A stretch of 64,000 nucleotides of DNA from Chrysemys picta bellii (Eukaryota; Chordata; Testudines; Emydidae): assembly GCF_011386835.1 (NCBI RefSeq), contig NC_088795.1:103352434-103416433 (forward strand), written 5' to 3'. Positions 45,951-58,180 of this stretch are shown here, piece after piece. Position numbers and translations under genes: made by a program. Positions within the stretch are counted from its first letter, which is position 1; every line of letters begins with the position of its first letter. Under the pieces are notes generated by a model that was not told where the DNA came from, ran no database searches, and saw only the letters and a program-made list of their open reading frames with translations.

Positions 45951-47029
45951 TAGTAGTTAGGTAAAGAACTTCTAGGCAATTATTTTGTAGGGATAAAAAA
46001 AATCCTTATCAAATTTCTAGTTTGCAAACCAGCTTATTGCTCCTCTCTGTCTCTCTTCACAGCCCTGGTAATGATTGTGAATGCCTATAAATGTTTGTCA
46101 TAACTAAATAATCAATGCATTGTTAATAGACTTTTTCTTTTAACTTCTACTCCATGTGAGTTTCATTCCATATCCTAGCAAATTGGATTTCATGGCCTTG
46201 TTTTGACACAGTTACAGTTTATCCAGAGTTTTTCATGTGATGTTTCTTATCACTATCAGTTATTTTAAATTAAGGATATAGACTTGAAACTATAATGTAA
46301 ATTATGTATGAGTGTTTTATGGAGGGAGCATTCCCCACCCCCAAATATCTTTTATAGGAATATATAGTACAAACAATAGGCAATTTTCAACATTCTTGGG
46401 GCAAAGGAAATTCCAGACAACAAACTGCAGAGACTGGTTCAATATGGTCAATTAATTGATTCACTTCAAATGGCTTGAGGTAGTCCTCTTTTTATTTTAA
46501 AAATATTTTATAGGGGGTGTTTGTAACGGTGAAAGGATTTACAAACCAAATAATAAGGCAGATCACTTCTGTTAATCCACTTTTTTCATGAGACTTGGAA
46601 ATCGATGTGAAGCTTAAGTAAATTATGCTGACTCATTGGGACAGGTATACTTAACTTCACCAGGCTATAAAAGAAATAGGTAAGACTCTCTGGTCCAAAG
46701 GAACTAAGGGTAAGGAGGCCCTGCAACCAACTTTAGGAATGCCCTGGCATTCAACACTTTTGTTCCATGGCCCCAAGTGGATTTTCATTTCCCTTCAGGG
46801 TCAGTTGTCTTTGCCATATGAAATCTCTCTAAACCAGTTCTGTCTGGTATCTGCTACTGCACCGCATGAACATTTTTCATGTAAGCAGGAGCAGGAGCAG
46901 AAGGACATCATCATGGACTTGCTCCATGTCTCCAGTGCAGTTTGGTGGAAGGGAGGAATGACAGGGAATAGCTGTTGTCAAATGATGAAGGCAGCATACA
47001 GTTCCAACAACATACAACAAGGCAGTTCT
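45951..47029. other. non-coding stretch, no gene seen
   Basis: AT-rich. No open frame of interest. Confidence 0.5.
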
Positions 47030-47331
47030 TAGGGTACGTCTATATTGGAACAAAAGACCCGTGGCACAGCCATGGTTGGCCAGGGTCAGCTGACTTGGAG
47101 TTGAGGGGTTTGGGCTGTGAGGCTAAAAATTGCAGTGTAGATGTTCAGGCTCTGGCTCGAGCCCAAGCTCTGGAATCCTCTCTCCTTGTGAGATCCCAGA
47201 GCTCAGGCTCCAGCCCAAGCCCAAATATCTGCATACTGATTTTACAGCCTCGCAGCCTGAGCCCCATGACCCTCAGTCAGCTGACCAAGACCAGCCATGG
47301 CTGTTTAACTGCTGTGTAGGTGTAGTTTTAG
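47030..47331. mobile_element. 300-bp palindromic non-autonomous element
   Basis: Nearly symmetrical halves: TAGGGTACGTCTATATTGG / CTGTGTAGGTGTAGTTTTA at the ends, GGGTCAGCTGACTTGG / CTCAGTCAGCTGACC, GGGCTGTGAGGCTAAAAATT / TTTTACAGCCTCGCAGCC, and GAGCCCAAGCTCTGG / CAGAGCTCAGGCTCC. The whole unit can fold on itself. It has no coding capacity, and a partial copy is at 1202-1325. Confidence 0.7.
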
Positions 47332-49595
47332 AGTGTCTCCTGTGATGTACAGGAATCTGGGATACTGCCCCCAAAACAATAATGCTAACATCATGTACTG
47401 AAAAGGGGCAGTATGGATGAGGATATATGCCTGTGCACAGTGTACAGCATATACCTATGCCCAGCAGAGAATATATGGACATTGGTTCAGGTTCAGGGTA
47501 CACTCTACAGCAGTACATGCACAAGTAACTGTGTACATTCACAAGTGTAGATGTAACCACAGTTTGTATGGACTTTGGGACAGATCCTGACACACTCGTG
47601 CTGTGTAGCAGCTTACTCCCAAGAGTGATCCCATTACATTCAATGGAACTACTCATTGAGTAAGGTGCTGTTTAGTGTAAGTAAAGGTATTAGACTCTGG
47701 CCGTTATGTATAGCAATGTCAGAATAGCACCTGCTTAGAGTATCATACTGCACAGAAGCACAGAATAGGAGGGTAAGCAGTGGAGAACTCAAGTAAATAT
47801 TCACTCTTTATACCAGAGATATCAACTTATACTTAAGTGAGTTGATTTTTGTCTATGCCATCTGTGACCTCATGCTTAAATTTTGTAGTACTAACTAGCT
47901 CTTGCAGGCACGCTTTGTACCAGGTGACCAGAATCCAAAAATATTATTTTGTCATTTATTTAGAATTGTTCTTAGTCTGGGATATATCTTATATGTAGAT
48001 AGCATTTTTATGACATTTTCAATATTTTTAAAAATTGAATAACTGTCCTCCTGCCAGAGGAAACTCGTAGGAATTTTTGTATTGCTTACTTTCTTTTAAC
48101 ATCTTTTGACCCCTTTAGAACACCTAGGATCAGACTCAGACAAGTGTGTTTCTTGCTGTTAGTGCCAGTCCCGGTAACTTAGACTTGTTTCTTGGAAGGG
48201 CAATGGACATGCATCATGAGCAGAAATAAAAGTGGTGTGTTTAATCATACTTCCATGCTTTGTTGGTTACATCAGATGACAGGGGTGGAGCTGGCAGCCT
48301 CATCCTCAAGTCCAAAGTGAAATATACAATGCACTTTTTGTAAGAACTCAGGATAACACAGATGTTAATGTTTGGTTTGATTCAGGTTTCTGCACATAAA
48401 TTGTCATACAAGAGCATAAAGTCTAAGCACTGTAGCTCTCCTTAGCTAACCTTGGCAAAAAACCATGCCAATCAGCCATACATGGGTAGTCAGTCTCTTC
48501 AGAAAAAACTATATCAAGATCCTTTGATCATGCTCAGTATGACAGGCACTGAAACATCATTTCTGAATCAAACACTGTAGGAGGAGCCTTTGTGGCAATA
48601 AGTGTGTGTGCAGAAGGAGGATTTATAAAATGTATAATACAGCCTTTCATAGCCATAGGATTTTCATTGGAGAACCTCAATGAAACGATGACTCCGTTAT
48701 GAAAACACATAGCCAGATTCTGTCATCTACTTCCAAGAATCCCTTGGTATTACCCCTTAACTGAGAATGGACTCTGGCCCCCAGTCTATTCTTTTTTTTT
48801 TTTTTTTTACATTTTCAAAGCAGTCTGGATATATTTTCAGTTCTAACAGAAAAATGATCATTGTATTTTTTTTCCACTTAGGGTCTTGGCAGGAAATGTT
48901 CTCCTGACTCTTTCATGACAAAAAATTGGGTGTCTAGCTACCTCTTCTTTTCTTTTCTTTTTTTTTTTTTTTTGAATTGGGAACATTGAGAGAACTTCCT
49001 GAAGGAAGCAATTCCTGAAGCACCACCACTTTTCACCCTTTCTGAAAGTGAAGGAGAGACCATTCTTTCTCCATATCCCTTCCCGTATGATGTAGCATGG
49101 ATGTACTTCAGATAAAGTAGAAAGAAAGCTCTCATTTACCACTGAAATGGAAAGGCTTCAGCTCAATTTCTCTGTTATTCCTTATTGTCAGCCCATACGA
49201 TTAGGGCAACCTTAACTCATAACAAAATTACTGTAGCTTCTTCTGTCCTGTTTGAATTTAATGGGTCCAATTAACCAGCCTCCGACATTGTCTGCCTTTA
49301 GCCAGATAGTCTACTTTGAAGAGTTCCAGCTACAGAAGTCAGTAGTCAACCAGAAATAAGGTAATCCAGGGTGTGACAGAGGGTTCATAATTCATGTCAA
49401 AAGGAAAAAAAGTTGGTCTGTGAAAGGCATATCTGTCATTAAGCTTTGGAAAAGTGACCAGCAATCACTGATAAGAGTTTTCTTTTTTGTCAATGCGCTA
49501 TCTCTTAGAAGATGGAGAATGATTATTTTACCAACCCTTTCTGTATCTTTTTGTTTCAGAAACTGGTTTGGAAAGCAGGGGCATAATAGAAGTCT
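47332..49595. other. non-coding stretch, no gene seen
   Basis: Contains poly-T runs at 48789-48808 and 48957-48973, and a possible decayed relative of the 1481 MITE at about 47582-47700 (CAGATCCTGACACA ... GTGTAAGTAAAGG). No gene was recognised. Confidence 0.45.
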
Positions 49596-49766
49596 CTGTG
49601 GGATGGGTGGCCTAGTGGTTAGCACCCCCTCACCCCATAGTGGGGGCAATGGTAGGGGAGCCCAGGCCCACTCACTCCATTGGGCTCTGATCCAGGACTC
49701 TAGGAGGGTCACCAACATTTGACCTATGAGGGAGGCCCTCTGAGTTAAGCTCCCTGGGTCACTTCC
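49596..49766 (+). repeat. left part of an LTR-like repeat split by CR1
   Basis: GGTGGCCTAGTGGTTAG resembles a pol III A box, followed by GGGGAGCCCAGGCCCACTC and GAGTTAAGCTCCCTGGGTCAC. The repeat seems to resume after the CR1 at 50567-50890 (AGCTGGAGCATGCTCTGCAGG, GGGTTTGTATACCCTTCACC). Recognised only by general similarity to turtle repeats, so the class is uncertain. Confidence 0.4.
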
Positions 49767-50564
49767 AAAAAAAACCTGATGAGGTTCAACAAGGACAAGT
49801 GCAGAGTCCTGCACTTAGGACAGAAGAATCCCATGCACTGCTACAGACTAGGGACCGAATGGCTAGGTAGCAGTTCTGCAGAAAAGGACCTAGGGGTCAC
49901 AGTGGACGAGAAGCTGGATATGAGTCAACAGTGTGCTCTTGTTGCCAAGAAGGCTAATGGCATTTTGGGCTGTATAAGTAGGGGCATTGCCAGCAGATCG
50001 AGGAACGTGATCTTTCCCCTTTATTCGACATTGGTGAGGCCTCATCTGGAATACTGTGTCCAGTTTTGGGCCCCACACTACAAGAAGGATGTGGAAAAAT
50101 TGGAAAGAGTCCAGCGGAGGGCAACAAAAATGATTAGGGGTCTGGAGCACATGACTTATGAGGAGAGGCTGAGGGAACTGGGATTGTTTAGTCTCCAGAA
50201 GAGAAGAATGAGGGGGGATTTGATAGCAGCCTTCAACTACCTGAAGGAGGGTTCCAAAGAGGATGGAGCTCAGCTGTTCTCAGTGGTGGCAGATGACAGA
50301 ACAAGGAGCAATGGTCTCAAGTTGCAGTGGGGGAGGTCCAGGTTGGATATTAGGAAACATTATTTCACTAAGAGGGTGGTGAAGCACTGGAATGCGTTAC
50401 CTAGGGAGGTGGTGGAATCTCCTTCTTTGGAGGTTTTTAAGGCCCGGCTTGAAAAAGCCCTGGCTGGAATGATTTAGTTGGGAATTGGTCCTGCTTTGAG
50501 CAGGGGGTTGGACTAGATGACCTCCTGCGGTCCCTTCCAACCCTGATATTCTATGATTCTATGA
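49767..50564 (+). mobile_element. CR1 LINE 3' end, best-preserved copy in the window
   Basis: Begins abruptly within RT (AAAACCTGATGAGGTTCAAC) and ends with the CR1 terminal octamer array (ATTCTATGATTCTATGATTC). The coding part is intact to the natural stop. The 5' truncation is typical for CR1. Sequence is closest to the fragment at 27584 and to the CR1 at 8657. Confidence 0.9.
49779..50477 (+). pseudogene. CR1 ORF2 C-terminus, 232 open codons
   Basis: The frame encodes the region after the RT palm: [77 protein letters not shown] and [17 protein letters not shown], ending [15 protein letters not shown] before a TAG. The catalytic FADD region and the endonuclease are missing through 5' truncation, so the protein could not act alone. 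There is no internal stop or shift, which marks a recent insertion. It has no promoter of its own that I can see. Confidence 0.8.
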
Positions 50565-50566
50565 TT

Positions 50567-50890
50567 CCTACCACTGCTTTCCTCCCTCAATTCCTGGTCC
50601 CAGATAAAATGAAAAGAAAAAGAAACCAAACCAAACTATCAGCCCCAACCAGGCTCAGCATGTATTCCTATTCCTTCAGGGAGACTTCTTTGGCACCTTT
50701 TGTCAGGAGCCTTCTAGATAGATCTGTCTTCCTCTCCAGTCTCCCCGTTTTGAGCTAGATTGCTCTCTGATTAACCTGCCTCCAGCTGGAGCATGCTCTG
50801 CAGGGTTGTAGGAGCAGGACAACCTGCCTAGTACTGTCGTTTAACCCCTTCCAGCTCAATGTGGGGTTTGTATACCCTTCACCAGGGGAA
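50567..50890 (+). repeat. right part of the LTR-like repeat split by CR1
   Basis: See the left part at 49596-49766. Continues with CTCCAGCTGGAGCATGCTCT and a TTTGTATACCC end. Boundaries are approximate. Confidence 0.35.
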
Positions 50891-53800
50891 CTTAAGGGGA
50901 TCAGGTGGGAGGCTTGGTAAGGAGAGGGAAGAAGGGAATCACATCTCTCTACTTTGACACCATTGTGAAGTTAATATGCTGACCAAAGTGTGGTAAAAGA
51001 GAAGATTGCTTTCAAGGGATATAAGGTAATCACTTTTGATGAAAATGCTTTCTCTAGTTGAATTTATGAGAAGTGTGACTCTAACTTTGTTAAGCAAACC
51101 ATTTATTTTGTTTTAATTCCATTTTAAAAAATCCGTTTTTTATTAAGATACTGTTGTCTGGGTAACTTCATGCAGACATCTTCAGCGAGATAAGGAACTC
51201 ATAAACTCTAAGGAGATGTGCTCGGGGGTAAAGATTTTCTGAAACCTACATTACCCTCTCAATCTTGGTCAAAGGTCAGGGACAAAGGTGTCCTGTCCTA
51301 GTGAGCTGTGTTGCCCGTAGGCTGCAGTGAGCAAATAGAAGGAAAAAAGCTAAAAGAACCAGGAAGAGCCAGGAACTGGGAGCTGGCCATGGCCTCAGTA
51401 GTTAGTTATGCTGAAGACAAAACCTGAAGTAGTAGTGTGATTCTTTACTTCTAGGATCTCTATAGATGCAAAACAATATGAGAAAATACAGCACTATAAT
51501 AATCATAGATCTGAATCCATAGATTGTGATGTACTTCAAGTTTATGGGAAGACTCATCATCATATTTGTATTTTTTTTTTTTAGTCAGTTAATATTTTTG
51601 CACCTTCCTCAGGCATTCGATACATAGGTATGCATTATAAAGGAATGAAAGAAGAAAGAGTTTGCTGTTTTGTTTCCTAGTGTTTTGCCAGTCTGATTTT
51701 AAAAGACCCCAGCAATGGGGGGGCGGTGTCCATCCAATCCCATGGAAAAATACTCCACAACTGAATACAAATCACTGTCATTAGTGTTTTCAATCAGTTT
51801 TTTTTTAAAGGATCTGTGGTTTCAAAAGACAATTGAAACGCTTCTGATATATATGGTCATACCTTTATTATGAGTTCAAGTTTTCAGATATTTATAAAAT
51901 ATATTAAATATGCAGCCTGGAATTGACTTATATTACCCCAAAAAAGGATGAAAGACAGATCATGTTTATTGTTCTTTAGAAAAAAATGGCAGTAATCCTA
52001 CTTGGCTACAAAACAAAATGGCAAACTTAAAAAGGATCGAGCCTCTTTTTTATATAGTACCTCATACAGATATAAATTTATGATATCTCTAGTTCATTAT
52101 TTTGTAAGCTCTTTAGAGGACAAGGGGCAGATTCTTGATTTCCCTTCATCTTTTGTACCAGATCTATTTCTATTTATAGGAAGGTGACATTTTTTTATAG
52201 ACAAGAATGTTCTGAATGTCACTTGCTGACTCATTTTCCTTCATTTACACCAGTAGTAAAAGTTTGTAAATGTTATCAAATCAGGATGGTAGTATTTACA
52301 CTCTCTTTGTATGGATGTATATTTACTTGTGTGTAACTGTCTGTACAAGTTACAAAGCAATGGAGAATGAGTCTTCCCTGATATTCGTACAGTGCTATCC
52401 ACAGCAATGGACTGTTGTAGTTCTCAATGCATAACAATTTAGAATACAGCAAAACAGTTTCTTAGAAAAGTTTGAAGACATACAGCGAGATATAATTTGT
52501 GGTTAGCTCCATAGTAAGGGTATTTTTATGTGTACCTTTACAAGAGTTTTCTACATTTTTTGTCTAATAAACAAAACATATTCCTGTGCAGCAAAACTGA
52601 TTGGGGAGAAGGGACAACAAAGCCACAAGAGGGCTGGAAATTCTGAAATAATTTCAAATGAAGTCATTAATTTTCTTGCCTTGCAGAAGTTTCAATAAAT
52701 GCTGAGAAGCAGAAAATTGCAGGTGTCACATACGTTTTGTTTTTATTTAAAATCTTATTGAAAAATATCCTAAAGTATATTTTAAAGTTTCCGATTTTTC
52801 TGATTCTGTGTTCCCTGTTTTAGCTATAGTCCAACCTAGTCCCTGTTGCACTCCCTACTGAGTAAAAATAAAGTGCTTATGGTTTGCCTTTAATCCAAAC
52901 AATTGGTCTAGATTTGCCTGGGGGGTAACAATTTTAGCACAGTGTTAGTAATGAAGGATTTGATAGTCCATCGTTTGCATGACAGAGAAGGATCTAGATT
53001 TTGGAACTAGATTTTAATTTTGTACCACTTCAAACACAGAAGTCCTGGATTCTCTCTGACCCCTTGACTGTGTGGTCTAGAACAGCCAAATTTTTTTTTT
53101 AGTTACATCTGTGCAGCCCCATGAAAGGCATCCCCATTTAACCCAATGCAGTCATATGAGTCCAAGAGCAGAATATAGTCCATAATGTATGGAAAATATG
53201 CTACCTAAAAAGCACTGTATGGCTATAAAATTGTTTCACCGTGTGGCCACATTTTCAAAAGATCTCAGAGACACATTTAGACCAATATTTTTTTGAATGA
53301 GTGCTCTAAGGTAGGTTGCTAATGACATGGCCTGATTTTCAAAGGTGCTGAGCACCCTGCAGCTCCCATTAACTTTCATTTTCCATTGAAAATCAGGATA
53401 TATTTCTAGGTGCCTATACTTGGACTTAGGAGACTAGCTTAAAACATTTAGTTTTCATAACCGTGGCCACAGAGAAGATTATACATAGTGTTGCAGAAGA
53501 GGGGAAGTTAAATATTTGGGGGAACATACATTCATAGAACTTATTTTCAGTAGGATTAACTTACTTATGCCTAGAAAACACTTAATATTTTAAATTTGAA
53601 CTCCTATCTCAAGAAGTTTACATTCTCTCTCAAACCTGCTGGAATACATTTTTTTTTCTTTGTAATGTTCAAGGTCAGTTTACTTTAAAGAAGCCATTCT
53701 TGAACGTGAGTACCAGGTAAATGATTCAGTAGCTGCAAGTGAATTTCAGAATGTTGTTTTTTGCTGGTAAGAATGATGTCTTCCTACAAAGAGAAATAGA

Positions 53801-55261
53801 GATCTGGCACAGAACAAGCTCCACAAATGTCAAAGGTATGGAGTGGAATTAACAGTTGACCTAATGATTAATAGAGTAAGACTTGTTTGGATAATAGCCC
53901 TGTCTTAGAATAAATCCATTGTGGCTATTTAGTTGGACACATTTGGTTGATTTCCTTAATTCTAAATTATATAATTGATTAGATAAAATTATCTGTCAAT
54001 GTATGTTTTTTCAATAAGATCTTCATAAAATATTAATATGTAGTCCAATATGATCGCAAAGCCTTACTAGAAACTTAGTTTGAGTAAGTAAAATTCTTTA
54101 GTGGCAGATTGTAACATTGTTATTATGCCACACTTGGTAAAGAAGTGCCACAAATCACTTTCTTTCTGGAACAAGGGGAAAGCCAGTGAAGGAACTGTGA
54201 CCCTGTATGAGCTATTTAAATATTTAACACTTATATACCATTTCTGAAATGTCTGAGATAAGTCATACAAGTTTGCAATTAATGAATGAATGTTCCTTTG
54301 GTCCATTCTTAAAATCTTAATTAGGAAAAGATGTCTTCTAGTTATTTGGTTTCAGTCTAAGCAATCTATCAACAAGATTGCAGGTACAATACATTTTAAT
54401 GGATTTTGATCGTATCCATACCAACCAAATATTTTAATTTATATAATTCCAGATTAAATTAGATATTTTTGTAGTAGCTAATTATCTGTCATTAGTGGAA
54501 TTAAGTGATGTCTGTGTTGAGTTCCTCTCCCCTACTTTGGCCCCTTTGAGTCTGTTAAAAGGACCAGAGAAGAGCAACATTAAGAGGTTCTAAATGTCCC
54601 ATATCTGGCTGTGGGAGATTTCCCCTGATGAAGGCATTGTGGAAGACAGCCATAAGGCTCTTGTCTGAGGCTCCCCTGTCATAGGAGGAATGCTGGTAGT
54701 AGGATTGGAGGTAGGAGGTGGATGTCAGGAGGGGAGCCACAGTATGAGAGCTATTGGGATTCCCGGAAGCTCCCATAACTTCCGCCCTTGTTTTGGAGTT
54801 CCCAGTTCCTACATCTTGTTGGATAATTGCCCCTGAAGTGTGTTACACATGAATGGTGAAGATGTACTTTATAGAAGACAATTAAGTAAAGATGACACAC
54901 CAGACATTTAAATAAAAAGGGGTGTTGATTAGAGTGCCATTGTGACTATAGTCTTCCCTGATTATTTTATTTTTAACTCTAATAATAGGTTGTGTGAAAA
55001 ATTGGGAGCAGTGAAAGATTAACATAATAAATTACACATAGAAATGACATTTTCAATTGCATTAGACACTTTCATTGCACTTCTGAAAATGAATCTATTT
55101 TTTTGCCTGTACAATCTTGTGTGTTAGTCCTTAATGTTGCACTTAAAATGTATTCTTTGTGGGTTTAGCATTTTTGCTACAAAACCACTCAAACGGTAAA
55201 TGTAAACCAGCATTAATAACAAAAGTACTTTGTTCAGTCAGAGTTGAAAATACTCAAATAC
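50891..55261. other. long non-coding stretch, no gene seen
   Basis: AT-rich DNA without recognisable exons. One decayed GATTTTCAAAGG-type repeat lies at 53328-53400 (CTGATTTTCAAAGGTGC ... CATTGAAAATCAGG, inverted ends). Poly-T or poly-A runs occur at 51571-51582 and 53090-53100. Confidence 0.5.
53328..53400. mobile_element. short inverted-repeat element
   Basis: CCTGATTTTCAAAGG and CCATTGAAAATCAGG are inverted copies, flanking CTGCAGCTCCCATTAAC. Same outer motif as 24889-25089. Confidence 0.5.
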
Positions 55262-55410
55262 ACAGAGTTTAAGGCCATAAGGACAATTAGACCATCTAGT
55301 CTAACTTCCTATATATCATAGACCATTAAAATCTGACAGTTTGCATCTGTGTTTAGCCCAATAACTTGGGTTAGACTAAAACATTTAATTTTTTCAGGAG
55401 ACTAAATTTA
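55262..55410 (-). mobile_element. CR1-type 3' end fragment, minus strand
   Basis: GAGTTTAAGGCCATAAGGAC, AGACCATCTAGTCTAACTTCC and GCCCAATAACTTGGGTTAGAC follow the order of a CR1 subfamily 3' end read in reverse. It fades into unique sequence after about 55400. Confidence 0.65.
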
Positions 55411-55658
55411 TTGTGGTACAGGCAGAGAACAGGGGAGATCAAGCTGCATCTGAAGATGAAGACCCCTGCAATATCAGAGAATTGATAAAGTATGATATGC
55501 CCAGATGATCCTAGCACATGATCCATGCTCTCTGCTGCAGTTTTCAAACTGTGGGACATGACTGTCAATTCTCTGTTCCATGCTACAATTTTCAAATTGT
55601 GGAACATGAGGAGAGTTGGTTGAAAGTTTTGAAAACTTTTATTTTTTCCCCCAAATGT

Positions 55659-55661
<3 letters not shown>

Positions 55662-55690
<29 letters not shown>
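55662..55690. repeat. (TG)n microsatellite
   Basis: About 14 TG units. Confidence 0.95.
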
Positions 55691-55694
<4 letters not shown>

Positions 55695-56517
55695 ATGAGC
55701 TCATAAAGTGGTAGATGTTTTTTTCAAAAATTCAAAATATTGATTTTTTTTTTAATTTTGAAATTTTTCAGTAAACATTTGTGGCTGTCATGATGCTAGT
55801 GGGAATTTCCCACTATTGTACTTAGGATCACAAGTCTGATACCATTCTGCATTTTCCATCTTGCAGCAAAGTACATCCGAAGAGTTTAAGAATGTATTGC
55901 AAACCACTGTGTCACATTTCATGGAGGATCCTTGAAATGCCTTTGGAATTAGAACAAAAGATACACCTGAGTTGAAAACAGGAGTGAAGAGTCACAGTAT
56001 GTAAAAGTTTGAGTATTCCCTGAAATTGCTGCCACCATGTTAAAGAAAAGGAGCAACAATTTCATTCATAATTTTCTCCCAAGTAAGGAATTCAGGAGAC
56101 GATATGGGGTAAAAATCAGAGTACAAAACTGTGGAGACTTTAATAATAAATAAATTAAATTAAACTATCCCAGAAAATTAAGATTTAATAACTGCAATTG
56201 TATCCAACTTAATGAATGATGAAAAAATGAAGGCAACAAAACAGATGAGAAGACAGAGAATCCAGCTGAAGTTTTATCACAATCTATACCTGCACTGGAA
56301 GTTTAGCTTGTGCTGCTCTCCGTGGAAGCCATTGTTGAAATTTGGACCAGTCTATAGTTAATCACAGACTTGAAGTGGTTGATAGAAGATACAAAATAAT
56401 ACTCTGTCCTGTTAAAAAATACTAATTGTAATGGACAAAAAAATTGCTTCAGAATAATTCTAGTTAAATATTATTATAGGGCATGGAAGTTGGCAATTAA
56501 TTATTATTGCAATATCT

Positions 56518-57300
56518 TTGTCATGCTGTCCAGAGTGCAAACCTCAGGGCAGACCATGAAGGAGCAGGGCACAAGCCCCAAACTGCCTGTATGTTCTATA
56601 ATTAGATTTCAACTACCTAGTAACAAGCGTGAACTCACGAAGTTCTATAACAGTCTTACCATGGAGTCCCAGACAGACGCTCTGGGCATCCAGTCTATCT
56701 TGCCACCCAGGAAAGCATGCCTCTATGATAGATGGTCCCTTACTTACAAAAATCACAACAATATTCAGGTTATTCCCCATCCCTAAGGACCAGTCACTTA
56801 CCCAAGGGCAATTGCACCTAGATTTCTCACCAAAGACAATGCTTGTAGCCAGTCCTGTATCAAACTAATTGAGGTTTTATTAACCAGGGAAAAGAAATGA
56901 GAGTTATTTACAAGGCTAAAGTTGATAGCACACACACAAATGAGTTGCAGTGTTAAATTACAAGTTATTATAGAAACTTCTATAATAAGCAAACTTTATA
57001 GGTCTCTTAGGTCTATCTCAAGCTAAACAGTTGGGTACTCCTCATTTATGCTAAGGAATCTTTGCCCCTGTAGGTTCAAGAAGCATAGGAATAATAAATT
57101 CTCCTTAACAGGCATTTTTATTCCCTTCCCCCAGCATTCAAGCTGTGATGGGATGCTTTAGGGTTGTGGGAGAAGCAGTCAACAAAGTCTTTGTTCCACA
57201 ATGGGCCCATTTGGATTCAATAATACTTCCTAATGGGCTGGAGATCGGAATCCAGCATTTCATATTAGGTAACGTTTTTTTTCCTGTTTGGTGAGCTACA
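56518..57300 (-). mobile_element. LTR, minus orientation, same family as 30.4 kb
   Basis: The complement aligns along most of its length with 30380-30965 (see the blocks listed there) and extends further at the 5' side. AATAAA-like text (complement of TTTTATTAACC near 56876) is consistent with an LTR polyadenylation site. No internal genes are present. Confidence 0.6.
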
Positions 57301-57581
57301 TAGTTTCAGAACAAACATTTGACAGTTATAGAACAAACACTTAAATATTAACTTATAACATCGGCTATAGAGGTTATAAGTGAGATTAATGCATGCAGTG
57401 ACCTACTATCATTTCATAAAATCTAAACACGATACACATTTATATTCATCCAATTACTATCTTAACAATACTACACACAGGTGAGAAAGACTGGTTTCCA
57501 GCTATGCGTTTGTTAGTGTTCAGTGAGGCCTATGGGCCTTGGCATGAGCTGGCACCTGGTCTGCCAGTGTCAATGTTGTAT

Positions 57582-58180
57582 TGTGATGTACCAGCTGCCC
57601 CTCACTGGCAAAAAAGGGGTTAAAAGCAGACCTAGGTAGGCTCCTCTGGAGGCAGCCAATCAGAGGAGGGCTGAAGAGAGCAGCGAACCAGGGCCAAGTA
57701 GGCCTATATAAAAAGGGTGCTGCAAAGCAGAGAAAGGTGGTTCTCTGCTGGCAGCCCAGGGAGGAAGGGACAAGAAAACTATCAGCACCCAGGACAGAGC
57801 AGTGCTGAAAACAGGGGCCAAGGAAGACAGAAACAGCTCCTGGCTGGCTGCCAGCGGGGTTGCAGACTGAGGCCCTGATACAAGGGTAAATAGGGTGCCG
57901 GAGCCACATGGGAAATGACTAGACCATGGACTGCGGTTTGCTTCTGGTGGGAAGTGGCTGAACAATGGACTGCAGGTTCCCCAGAAGAGGGGAAGCACAG
58001 TGTGTGGCATGGCCAGAGGGCTGTGTCACTTAAGAGGACACCATGGTCCTTGGAGCAATGTGGGTCCGAGAGCAGGAGTCATGGCGGCAATGCACCATCC
58101 GAAGGGGGCACACTCAAGAGCAGAGCTAATTCCCAAGATAGGCTGAGGGAGCGCCAGAGTGGTGAGTAGACCCTGTTACA
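57582..58180 (+). mobile_element. solo LTR (599 bp) with 5-bp duplication TGTAT
   Basis: Starts TGTGATGTACC and ends CCCTGTTACA. It is flanked by TGTAT at 57577-57581 and 58181-58185. It contains a CCAAT box (GCAGCCAATCAGAGG, 57652-57666) and, about 40 bp on, a TATA box (CCTATATAAAAAGG, about 57703-57716), so a pol II promoter points to the right. GC-rich compared with its flanks. No coding sequence for gag or pol is attached. Confidence 0.85.
57652..57716 (+). promoter_or_regulatory. LTR promoter: CCAAT box and TATA box
   Basis: GCCAATCAGAGG followed at promoter-like spacing by TATATAAAAAGG within the solo LTR. Activity is inferred from the motifs only. Confidence 0.6.

Noticed and set aside
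47273..47656. 127-codon minus-strand frame
   Set aside because: It starts in unique DNA and runs into the palindromic element. No protein similarity recognised.
49605..49640. tRNA-like A box (GGTGGCCTAGTGGTTAG)
   Set aside because: No matching B box at the right distance and no cloverleaf. Treated as part of a repeat, not a tRNA gene.
57520..58010. Two overlapping minus-strand frames of 116-129 codons
   Set aside because: They lie antisense within the GC-rich solo LTR and have no family signature.
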